Of a stretch of DNA of 64,000 bases, positions 32,101 to 44,100 are shown one piece after another; position 1 is the first letter of the stretch; each line of letters opens with the position of its first letter. Below the pieces are notes generated by a model. That model had not been told where the DNA came from. It saw nothing but the letters and a program-made list of their open reading frames with translations, and did not search any database. The DNA is from Symbiodinium natans (lineage: Eukaryota > Sar > Dinophyceae > Suessiales > Symbiodiniaceae), in the NCBI GenBank assembly GCA_905221605.1, contig CAJNDS010002479.1, positions 955,001-1,019,000 of the forward strand. Reading direction: 5' to 3'. The position numbers and the translations under genes were made by a program.

Positions 32101-35100
32101 ACACACGTCCACCATCACTTAAACAGACAACGTGGCTCAGGGTTTCCTGATCAGGGTGACTTGGGGTTTAAGCATAAACCCTAAAACCCTACACTCTAGA
32201 ACCTGAAACCCTCAAACCCTAAACCCTAAAACCTGGAACTTAGGTCCTTGAGCCTGCATTTCCTGAGACCCAGGCCTTGGGACATATAGAGTGGGCCCTC
32301 ATGGGGGTTTGCGATTTGGGTTTAGGATTTAGGGTTTAGGGTTTAGGGTGTCCTTATTATCAGGGATCCTACTAACTGGGGGGTCTATATCGGGGGTCCA
32401 CTATTTTCGTAAACCCCCCCACCCTTTTGTATTTGCTGGGTCCCCTTTTTCCCTCAAAAAGGGAGTCCTTGTTCTGTCTATGTTAGTGTGAGTTCTAAGA
32501 CAAGGACCTCAAACGTTTTTCATACCTCGGAAATCCCGAAACCAGAACAACGCTGGCGCCAAGGCGCTCTGTCATTGTTTGCCGCCGTACCGATGGCTGC
32601 TGCATTTGTGCTGTCTCTGCGTTTTCTTCCTGAGCCTCCTGGATGCATTTTTTGGGCCCGGGCTTGAGTTCCCCTTACGATGTTATCTGTGGGTTTAGGG
32701 TTTAGGGTTTAGGGTTTAGGGTTTAGGGTTTAGGGTTTAGGGTTTAGGGTTTAGGGTTTAGGGTTTAGGGTTTAGGGTTTAGGGTTTAGGGTTTAGGGTA
32801 TTTAGCAACCTTCGTTTTCAAGCAGGGCCGCCTTCAAGGGACTTTGAACCTAATTTTGGAACCCTATAACCCAATTTGGGGACTTTGAACCTAATTTAGG
32901 AACCTTATAACCCAATTTAGGGACTTTGAACCTAATTTAGGAACCTTATAACCCAATTTAGGGCTCTTATGCCTCTACTTTAACTTGGGGGGGCCCGGCC
33001 TTCGACCTATAGCTGCCTATGCACCTTCAAGTAGCCACCCATACTGTAGCCTTATATAAGGAGTTGGGCACCATACATCCCCCCCTTAACTTTACAGGAA
33101 TTGTAGGACACCTACTTCCCCTGTACCCTAAACACCTGAAACTGAAGGCAAGTTGAGGAAGCTACCCTAAACCCGAAACCCTAAACCCTAAACCCTAAAC
33201 CCTAAACCCTAAACCCTACACTGTTGGCCCTACACCCTCTTTGCCTCGGCCATTTTCACGCCAAAGGTCGCCGCACTGGCTCCTGGAGCAGGGACAGACG
33301 TCGCAGGTGGGGTGTAGAATTCGGTTTAGGGTTTAGGGTTTAGGGTTCAGTGTTTAGGGTCTAGGGTTTAGGGTCTAGGGTTTAGGGGTTCAGGGCTACT
33401 TCTCGCAGAAAGTTATGTACTTTACATCTCCCCATACTCTTCAAGGCGGTATGTAGGGTGTCCGACTCCCTAATTCCTTGCTGAGAAAAGGAAATTTCAA
33501 GGCGTTTAGGGCTTACGCTTTTTTGATTTTTCGGGTTAGGGTTCGGGACGCGGCCACCGGGCTGCTGAGCCCTATTTTGAATTGGGTTCCGGTGCTAAAA
33601 GCAAATACCAAGACCCCATCATATCCCCAAACGCCAAGCCCATGTTTGCATGATTCCGTACTTCTAAGAAATTTTCAGCATAACCCTTTGGCATACCGTA
33701 CCCGTAAAAAAAAAAACTAAGGGCTTTGGTAAAATCCTTCCTTATGTCCTCCTTCTACAGGTTAAGGGGTATGGGTTTAAGGTACGTTGACTCATTCGTA
33801 GATGACTGGGTTGTAGGGTTATCTGTTGGAAATGGTTTCTCCACCGAACTCATAGTGCCGACCTTGCAGTATCCGCATTCTCTTGTCTGAGGGCCTCCCT
33901 CGTGTAAAAAAGCACGGAACCAAAATCCCCAACCACGAATGTAGGCAATACGGGTTATTATAGGAGACCCCCCTCCCAAACATGACGGTTTGGGGCACCC
34001 ACAGATATCTCGAACAGAAGCAGCACGCAGTTTGGGAGCTGCCGAGTACATTGCATTCGGTAGGTCCTGTGGAAAGCACCCCGATGTATATGCAATTCGC
34101 AGGGTTTAGGGTTTAGGAGTTTGGGGGGAGGTGCTCAAATGCATTCGCTGTCTCCTGGACAGTACATGGTGCACGTTTGGACTCAGGAGTGGGGCTTATA
34201 GGGTTGAGCTAGCAGGTGTTTTGGGTTTTGGGCTTTGGGTTTTGTGTTAAGGGGTTTGGGCTGTCACTGGAAAAATCCCCCCATGCATTCCACTCTTCGT
34301 GAAAAGCGAGTTTGGAATCACGACCCGTTAGCCGTCGAATCTGCACCCGAAGACCTACCATCCCATAACTCGTTCCCGAGCACAAGAAGCCCTCTCAGCC
34401 CTTGAGCTAGAGGCAAGCTTCCGTCCATTTTGTGCGCAACATGGGCAAAGCCTCTAGACGACGTCACACCTCAACCGCCTCAACCTACACCCCCTCCATA
34501 CTACCCCCCCTAGGTCGGCCCCTTGCGTAGCCTTAATTCGGCTTAATTACCCCTAAGCTATGGGGCAAACCTAGGGGGCAGTATAGAGGGGGGCAGTGGG
34601 AAACCCTTCTGTACGGTTTAGGGCTAGAAGGCGCGTGCCACACTGGAGTACCTGGCGCGTCTCAATGGCGTCGGGAGCCCAGGGCCCTTTAGGGGTTAGC
34701 GTCTTAGAGTTTTGGGTTTAGGGTTTAGGGCTTCCCTTAAACCCTTATAAACCCTAAACCCCAAACGCTAAACCCTAAACTGAGGGGTTAGAGCCCCGTC
34801 GGGCCAGTTAGGCTTCGGCCTCATCGCTAAGCCCCGGAACTCCCGGGTCCCGTCCGAAACTAAGCCCCGAACCCCCTACGCCCTGCAACTCCCTAAGCTC
34901 CTAACACAATACCCCCCTAAACTCCCAAAGTTTCGAAACTCCCTAAACCCCAAACCCCAGGCCCTGCACCCCAAACCCCCAAACCCCCCAACCCCCAAAC
35001 CACCAAACGGCCAAACCCCCCAAGTCCCCCAAACCCCGAAACCCCCAAAGCCCCAAACCCCCAAACCCCCCAAACCCCCTAAACCCCCAAACCCCCAAAC

Positions 35101-38100
35101 CCCCCAAACCCCCAAACCCCCGAACCCCCCAAACCCCCCAAACCCCCCAACCCCCCCAAACCCTGCAAAAGGTCCAGACATCCTTCGGAAAGCTAGCTGC
35201 GCCTGAGCCGGTCCACCTCCAGCAGAGGGAGCAGGCTCGGGGGCATCTAGGGTCTCGAGGGTACTCAAGTGTCAAATCTTCCGAAATCCTAGACCCTTCA
35301 TGTTGGTTCTATAGGGTTTAGCACTTCGTAGCCTTTAATCCCTGAACCCTAAACCCAAACCCTAAACCCTGAAAGCATTTTGTTCTTTCGGGTAGGGGCT
35401 TGGGGGCTTTGCAGTCGTGAAGCCACTCGAAGCTTATAGGGTTCTTCAGGGAGGGGGGTTCAAGGTTGGCATGGAACCAAGGCTCGCTAGTACTCCCCCC
35501 ATTACTCTCTTAGGCTCACAAGGTTCCCTAGGTACCTACCCCTCCTACTCCTAACCCTAAGCCCCAAACCCCAAACCCCAAACCCCAAACCCCAAACCCC
35601 AAACCCCAAACCCCAAACCCCAAACCCTAAACCCTAAACCCTAAACCCTAAATTTAAGAGCCTCCGGCTCAAGCCGCCGACCCCGCTGGAGCATAGTTGA
35701 AAGGTTTAAACGCGTTCGTTAGGTCAAAGGAGGGGTGGGTATTTCCTAAAGGGCCCCTATGTCCTGTGCGAAACCGCCTATGGTCCGTGAGTTTTTGCCG
35801 TGTGGGGGCCTGGCCCTCCATGGAAAAGCTGTTCGGGGACCCCCCCCTACCCCCCCTTTGGGGGGGTAAGGGGGGAAAGAGGGAGGTTTTCACCTCCTTT
35901 TCACATGCAACACGCCGCCAGGGTCGGCGGACCCTAAACCCTAAACCCTAAACCCTAAACCCTAAACCCTAAACCCTTAACCCTTAACCCTTAACCCTTA
36001 ACCCTTAACCCTTAACCCTTACCCTAAACCCTCCCTTAAGAACCCTATAAGAAGCTTGATCCCCGGCATCACTGGAGATTGAAGGCGTATGCTTCCTGGA
36101 CGGGACACGTTGGAAAGCTGTTCAAGCTGACGGCAGTGTGGCTGCTTGGCCCTGTGGAGCTTAGGCGAAGTAGCTGAAGGAGTACACTTTACACTTCTTG
36201 GGATACGATCATCCCCTCTAGAACTGAAAGTGCGACCTTTTTTGTGGGCTTATAAACTCAGCAACTGAGTAGGTTGTAGGCCAAGCCCTAAACCTTAGCC
36301 CTAAACCCTGAACCCTAAACCCTAAACCCTGTAAGCCCTAAACCCTGAACCCTAAACCCTAAAACCTGTATTATTATAGGAAGCCTCGACCTTAAAGCCG
36401 TTTGTACAAGGCGATTGGGTTTCGGCTTCTTCGGTTTAGGGTTGAGACCTCTTTTGGAGGAGGGTCGTAAATCCTAAACCCTAAACCCCAAACCCTAAAC
36501 CCTAAACCCTAAACCCCACACCCTAAACCCTAAAACCTAAACCCTAAACCCTAATTGTCTGGATCTTGAGTTGTGGCTTAGCATGGCTGAGTGCCCTACA
36601 ACGACGGTTTAGGGTCTTGGGCTTAGGGCGATCAGCCAACATCATGTCGCACACAGAGAATTTCCAGATCCCTAAGTGGGGTTTAGGGTTTAGGGTTTTG
36701 GCCTTGGAAGTTGTTACTAAGAAGTTATTATTTCGTGGGGGGGAGGAGAGGGGGGGTGCAGGGATTTTAGGGCTTGTAGTGTCTTTTGTCTACTCCCCCC
36801 CCCCCCCCCCAACACGTAGTTCATGGTCTGTGGTTCATGGTTGGTGTACGGTTGAGGGTTGGGCTGTAGGGTTTAGTGATTTCATGGTTCATGACGGGTT
36901 TCGAGTTTGGGGTTCTGGGTTTTGGGTTGAGGTGTATACAAGTTTATTAGGGTTTCCCCTCTCCCTGTGTGGTTCGTGGTGGGTTTATTGTTCAGGGTTA
37001 GTGGGGGGTTTTCCTTTTTCGGGGTGGTTTTGGGGGAAACGGTCAGGGTTTGAGGGGTACCATGGGGGTGGCGGTCGAGAATGCGGAGCACAGGCGCAAA
37101 TAGCTTTCTAGGCTGCCATTCAGAATGCCCACCTTTGTTCAAACTTTAAGCCTTCTAAACCCTAAACCCTAAACCCTGAACCCTCTTTTTTCCGTTCAGC
37201 ACCTCAAGATGCCTCAGGTTCCTGATGGACGCTGCACCTTGGGCTCACGTTACGGTTTAGGGTTTAGGGTTTAGGGTTTAGGGTTTAGGGTTTAGGGTTT
37301 AGGGTTTAGGGTTTAGGGTTTAGGGTTTAGGGTTTAGGGTTTAGGGTTTAGGGTTTAGTGTTTAGGGTTTAGGGTTTAGGGTTTAGGGTTTAGGGTTTAG
37401 GGTTTAGGGTTTAGGGTTTAGGGTTTAGGGTTTAGGGTTTAGGGTTTAGGGTTGGGGGTGGAGGGCGTGGAGGCAATGAACGCGAGGTAGTTGATCAGCG
37501 GACTCTACCTCGGACCCCAAGGTCGTACCCTTGGGTTTGGGGACCCTTGTTAAGATGTCTAAGGTAGTATAAGGGCCATATTTGGAGTATATTCAGGGAA
37601 ACCTTTAAGGGTACAACCTTGCGGTTACGAGTCTGAATCACTAGAGCTTAAACCCTAAACCCCAAACCCTGAACCCTAAACCCTATAAGCCCTCCTCCCC
37701 GTATAGGATGTTCGCCCCACGGACGTTTCTGCAATGCCTTGCAGTTCTTCTTGCCAATCGATACCTTAGGGGTACGAGTCTTAATCCTTGAGTTGAGTGG
37801 CTGCGCAGGGTTTAGGCTTAGGGTTCGGGGTTCAGAAGATCGCCGACAGCTTTGTTAAGAGTTTAGGGTTTCGGGTTTCCTAAACCCGAACACCATTAAG
37901 CCCTTGCAATCACCACCCACGAGCAAGGAGGCTTTCCTACAGTAGCTACTTACCTACACCTTGGTAGCGGTCTTGTACATCTTACTTCATGACCCTCAGC
38001 CCTAAACCCCAAACCCTAAACTCTAAACTCTATAAACCCTAAACCCTTGAGCTTCCGGGGTTTAGGGTTTAGGCCTGAGATTGACAGAGCGCTTCTGTTC

Positions 38101-41100
38101 GACTTTCCTGGGTCGATGGTTTTGGGGTCTTTGGTGGCCTCTTGAAGGGTTTAGGGCTCAGGGTTTAGGGTTTAGGGTTTCGGGTTTAGGGTTTAGGGAA
38201 CCCCCTTTAAGCCGAGAATCTAATGTTGCGGTTTCCGTACTTTGGGGGAGGCCGGAGAGGCTTGTTCTTCGGGTTTAGGGTTTAGGGCTTTGGCTGCCCT
38301 AAACCCTAAGCCCTCAACCTTGAGGTCTACGTGAGCCTCGTCTTGCCGCGAGCTGAGACGTAGGGCTTTTGGCCGTGTTTTTCTTGGTCGTGTTGAGGCT
38401 TAGGGATCAGGGCTTTGGAGCTAAATCCCTACAACCCTATTACCCTACAATCCTAAAACTCTAGACCCTACAACCCTCAAGCTCTAAACCCTTTATCCTG
38501 TCACCCTCAAAAGCCCTACAACCCTGAAACCCTTAACCTACAACCCTGAAACCCTAATAAACCCTACAACCCTGAAAACCTTAACCCTTACAGAGTCAGA
38601 CGGAGGAACCTAGTGGGGTTTAGGGTTTAGGGTTTAGGGTTTAGGGTTTAGGGTTTAGGGTTTAGGGTTTAGGGTTTAGGGTTTAGGGTTTAGGGTTTAG
38701 GATTAGGGTGTTAAGTGGCACCATTGAATCCTTGTATTTTTTCTCAGTAGTGTTTCAGCTGTGGGAGGTCTCGGAAGCCTTAGGGAATGCTTGGGAAGGG
38801 AGTTTTGGGCAAGGGTTCGGTTTTGGGTTTTGGGGTTTAGGGTTTAGGGTTTAGGGTTTAGCGTTTAGGGTTTAGGGTTTTGGGGCCCGAAGCCCCTCAA
38901 TCCGAAGCCATAGGCTGGGTCCCACTCTCTTCACACAGCCGGCGGCCGCTTGGCACAAAGGGGTTTAGGGTTTAGGGTTTAGGGTTTAGGGTTTAGGGTT
39001 CAGGGGCAAGGCGCCCCCGTGTGGGGGTTCTTCTGGTGCAGAGGTTCCGGGTTGTTGATTCTTAAATTTTTTGGGGCTTCATAGGCGCCTGCGTAGCCAG
39101 CCCCCCACAATGCGCTAAACCCCAAAGAGACGCTGAAGCCCTAAACAAAGTAGGCACAGGTTGGCGTAGACCACAAGATCAAGAACCCTAAACCCTAAAC
39201 CCTAAAACCTAAACCCTAAACCCTAAACCCTAAACCCTAAACCCTAAGCCCTAAACCCCTAAACCCCTAAACCCCTAAACCCTAAACCCTAAACCCTAAA
39301 CCCTAAACCCTAAACCCTAACCCAGGTGGGCGCGATCGAGGATGCCGTCCCTGTGGAGCAGCCTCCTGTCAGGGCCCAAGATTTGGGTTTGAGGCTCGAT
39401 GGCCTCCCTTGTCCCCTGTTTTTAGGGTTTAGGCTTTAGGGTTTAGGGTTTAGGGTTCCGTCACAGGCCCCTTGAAAGCAACAAGGGGACCCTTTTCATT
39501 TCTAGGTTACTCTTGGGTCTATGGTTTAGGGTTATTCCTTTGGGTTAGGTTCCCTTGCAAAGCCTTTACATTAAGAAAGAGCATCCTTTTTCATCCTTCA
39601 TGACTGGGCAACCTAGAAACCCTTAAAGACTTTTTAATCCCTTAGGCCAGAAACCTCGAAAGCCCTCAACTCCTAAGCCATATAAGCCCCAAACCAATTG
39701 TTGAGCCCTCAAACGCCATAAGGCCCACAAGATTGATCTTGGGATGTTCCCCGGTATACTAACAGTCCTTAGTAGAGACTATAGTAGCCCCTACCACAAT
39801 CCCTGTTCCGGGGGCGTAAGGGAGGGCCCTCCCCCAAAACCATCCAACACGCCGCCAGGGTCGACGGATCCCCTAACCCTAAACCCTAAACCCCAAACCC
39901 CCCTAAACCCTAAACCCCAAAACCCCAAAACCCTAAACCCTAAACCCTAAACCCTAAACCCCAAAACTCTAAACCCTAAATCCTAAACCCCAAACCCCAA
40001 GCCCTAAGCCCTCACCCCCAAAGAGCCTGATCCCTAAACCCTAAACCCTAAACCCTAAACCCTAAACCCTAAACCCTAAACCGCACCATGAGGCCTTGGA
40101 CTATTTTTCGCTCGGCCTATCTTCCAGCAGTGAGCTGGCGTCGGTCTCGCGGCTTCGGTGTTTCGGGTTTCGGGTTTAGGCTTTAGGGTTTAGGGTTTAG
40201 GGCTTAGGGTTTAGGGTTTAGGGTTTAGGGTTTAAGGTCTAGGGTTTAGGGTTGAGGGTTAAAGCCTGAAGCCTGGTTCTTTTTTTAGGGGAGGGTTTTC
40301 TATCTGTCTTGGGCATGGGCACGGGGGTTTATGGGTCTTACGTTTTGATTTTGAGGAAGTTGCGGCCACTGGCGCTTGTCAGGCAGGGGGGGGAGGATGT
40401 CGGGGTATTTTGTGGTTTTTGGGCTTTGCGCCTCCTGGGCTTTTCAGGCTTTTTCAGGCGGTCGAGGCTTAGGGCCTTAGGTTTACCCAAGACCCAAAAA
40501 CCCTAAACCCTAACCCTAAACCCTAAACCTTAAACCCTAACCCTTAAGGTTTTTGTGGCTCAGGGGCTTTAGTTGTCTTGGGCTTGTTGCTCATCTTGCA
40601 GCTTCGGTCACCATAGCTTGGGATGTTCTCCCTTCCACTATGGCAGTCCTGAATAGGGATTCTACTAGGGGGTACTATGGTCACTATGAAGGACGCATGT
40701 TTTAGAGGGGAACATCCTGAAACCCTAAACCCTAATCCCCAAAGAGCCTGATCCCCAAACCATAACCCTAAACTCTAAACCCTCCACCCTGGAAGACAGC
40801 GCTGTGCCTGGAAGCCTTGTACCCTGTGAACCCCACACCCGAGGCCCCAAGCGTTGTACACCTAGGGTTTAGGGTTGAGGTTTTAGGATTTAGGGTTGAG
40901 GGTTTAGGGTTTAGGGTTTAGGGTTTAGGGTTTCGGGCCTAGACCTGCCCTGTGCATCCCTAGAAAAGCCCTACAGCACCTAGCAAGCACGAATAGCAAG
41001 CTTAACGGGCTCATAATATTCAAAACAGTCTTTTCAAGATTTAAGGCTTAGAAACCAAAAAAACCCTAAACCCGAAGCAACCCGAAACCCTACAAGGAGG

Positions 41101-44100
41101 GTAAGGGCCCCAAATTGGGTTACAAGGACTGTAAATAATAATTAGGGTATGAGTCCCTTAACTCTCGTTAGCATAGCAAGGGGGCCCCTCCTCATAGTGG
41201 GCGTGCGAACCCTAAACCCTAAGCCCTAAACCCTAAATTCAGGTGGTCATCACCCTGCTCTTGCTGGACCGACTGGGCCTTGGGCGGCGGAACTTCCAGT
41301 TCATCCTGTACCTGGGCGTGGGATTTTGTCGGCGTCAGGGCTTGCAGGGGTTTAGGGTTTAGGGTTTAGGGTTTAGGGTTTAGGGTTTAGGGTTTAGGGT
41401 TTAGGGTTTAGGGTTGCGGAGAGGTCTCCTGACCCGCAGGATGGCGCCCTATCGATATAGTTGTAGGGGATGATCGAGGTAAGTGGTTGTTCTCACGTCT
41501 AGGGTCTTCAAGGAGGGGCCCAAAAATGATAAGGGCCCTAAATTGGGTTATAAGGACCCTAAATTAGGTCAGAAGCCCCTTAACGATAATAGTCAGTAGT
41601 ATAATGGTAAAAGGGCCCCTCCTTGTACAGGGTTTGGCCTTAGACCTCAAAGCCCCAGAGCCGCAGACGCGAAAGCCTAAACCCCTGAAGTTTTTGGGAG
41701 GGAAACCCTTGGAACTTGAACAAAACCCTCAAAACCCTAAACCCTGCAAACCCTAACACCCTAGAAACCCTAAAAAACCCCAAACCCTCAAAACCCTAAG
41801 TCCTAGAGCCCTAAACACTAAGCCCTAGAAACCTAGAACCCTAAACCCTAAACCCTAAACCCTAAACCCTAAACCCTAAACCCTAAACCCTAAACCCTAA
41901 ACCCTAAACCCTAAACCCTAAACCCTAAACCCTAAACCCTAACCCTAAACCCTAAACCCTAAACCCTTTATCACCCCCAAGGGAGCCCTAAACCTGCAAT
42001 TCCCTGGCCCAGGTACGTCGTGGGAGGCCTCCTGGGGCTGCGAGGGTTTAGGGTTTAGGGTTTAGGGGTTTAGGGTTTAGGGTTTAGGGTTTAGGGTTTA
42101 GGGTTTAGGGTTTAGGGTTTAGGGTTTAGGGTTTAGGGGTTTTTAGAGTTGCCGGCCCCACCCCTTGGAGGTTGAGGGTTTCGGGTAAGTTCAGAGTTGA
42201 GGGTTTCGGGTTAGGGTTTAGGGTTTAGGGTTTAGGGTTTAGGGTTTAGGGTTTAGGGTTTAGGGTTTAGGGTTTAGGGTTTAGGGTTTAGGGTTTAGGG
42301 TTTAGGGCAACCTTGAATGTCTTGCTGTAGATTCCCAACTGTACCTAAATCCTTAAACGCAGCAGCCTCAACCCTAGACCCAACTGTACCTTGATGCAAA
42401 GCTGTTGTGCGTTCCCTCAATCCTAAAACCCTAAATCCTTCAGGGAGTGCAGCCTACGATAGCCTAAACACTACAAAGCCCTGTAGACCTAAACCCTAAA
42501 CCCTAAACCCTAAACCCCTAAACCCCTAAACCCCTGAGCCATAGCTTCCTCAAGGTGAAGCCTTCTTGGCTTCTTTTTGCAGCCAACAGGTAAATCCTAG
42601 AACCCACAGCCCTAAAAACCCTGCTTCTCAGCCCTTCGTCGACTACCTGGTAATAATATGGATTGCCTTGCTTATCGCACAACTATAACTATGAACCCTA
42701 AACTACCGTGAGCCCTAAACCCTAAACCCTACCCACCAACCTGGGAGAAAAACAATCGCAGTAAACCCTAAACCCTAAACCCACTCTGCTTTTGGCCAGG
42801 GATCGCCGCTTCATGCATCAGCTTCCGGGAAATACCCTACTCGTCTCTCGTGGCGGCGGTCCCTCAACAAGATTTGGGGTTTTGGGGCTCAGGGTCTCGG
42901 GTTCGTCTTCCTAAACCCTAAACCCTAAACCCTGATGGCTCGAAACCCCCAAACCCGAGGGGGGCTTTAGGGTCTTAGGGCTTCAGGAGGTTTAGGGTTT
43001 AGAGGCTTTGGGCCGTAGTAGCAACCCGGAAGCTGAACACGGGGTTTAGGGTTTAGGGTTTAGGGTTTAGGGTTTAGGGTTTAGGGTATAGGGTATAGGG
43101 TTTAGGCTTCAGGGTTAGGGTTTAGGGTTGAGGCCCAATGAGCAACCTTACCGGGACTAAAGCCCCTGGAGCCCTCCCAAACCCCGAAACAAAGCAAGGA
43201 CCAAGAAGCGCAAGTGAAGGTTCATGCGCAGGAAATATAAGGAAGGTGCAAGGAGGGCCCCCGACGTTATAAGTAGAGTCATAAGGGCCCGACATTGGCT
43301 TGACTATAGTTAGGAAAGTAAGGGGCAGCCTATATGGTAGCTAAAATAGCGGTAATTACATATAACCCCACACATAACGACCCATGAACCTTCAAGTCGA
43401 ACCCCCTTACACCCTGAACCCCCTATGTATAGAGCCCAAACCCTAAGCTCTTAAGTTTCAACCTTCCATTCCATTCGTCATGGCAGCTGAATGGTTCTCA
43501 GGGGCTTGCAAGGCAAAACTGCTCAGTCGAGACTGTCTCTCCCTTAAGCAAGGGTGTAGGGCACCCAAACCCTGAACCCCCGGACCCTAAAATCTCAAGG
43601 GACAAAAGGAGGGACTCTTATGAAAGAGTTCTTTGGGGGGGGTATTTCGGGGCTACTTAGGTATGTAGGGACTACATAAGGTATATAGAATGTTACATAG
43701 GGGAATAAGACTAAGGGTCCTTTCTAGAGGTCCCTCCTTGCACCCCTCAAAAGTCTGGCGCTTCTGAACATCTAACCTGCTGGATCGCACCTCTTCGGCC
43801 CTCCTCATGAGGGGATTGGGGATGCATAGTAGGTCGTGACGGCTCGTTGCGCATTATTCGCCGCCTCTTGTGGCAACTCGGCGGCAGAGGGGATCGGAGT
43901 CTGAAAGACAGGAAGATTCCGTGTGCCCTGAAACTTCCTTAATGTACACTTATGGACTCCCTAAACCCTAAACCCTAAACCCTAAACCCTAAACCCTAAA
44001 CCCTAAACCCTGCCTTCCTCTGGTCCCCACGGTTTCATCTTAAGCGCGTTAGCTCCAAGCCTTGCTTCGAGCCCCGCAGGGCTTTGGGCTCAGGGTATTA

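Noticed and set aside
34876-35275. Gly/Phe-rich minus-strand frames
   Set aside because: Translation of the CCCCCAAA array.
36100-36166. RCC1-like reading WKAVQADGSVAAWPCG
   Set aside because: Ends in TAG and lies in a competing frame; the MFS TM7 reading fits phase and order better, though not decisively.
36566-37111. 181-codon plus-strand frame
   Set aside because: Runs through telomeric and poly-C sequence (GLGFRVLALE, PPPPTRSS); no coding character.
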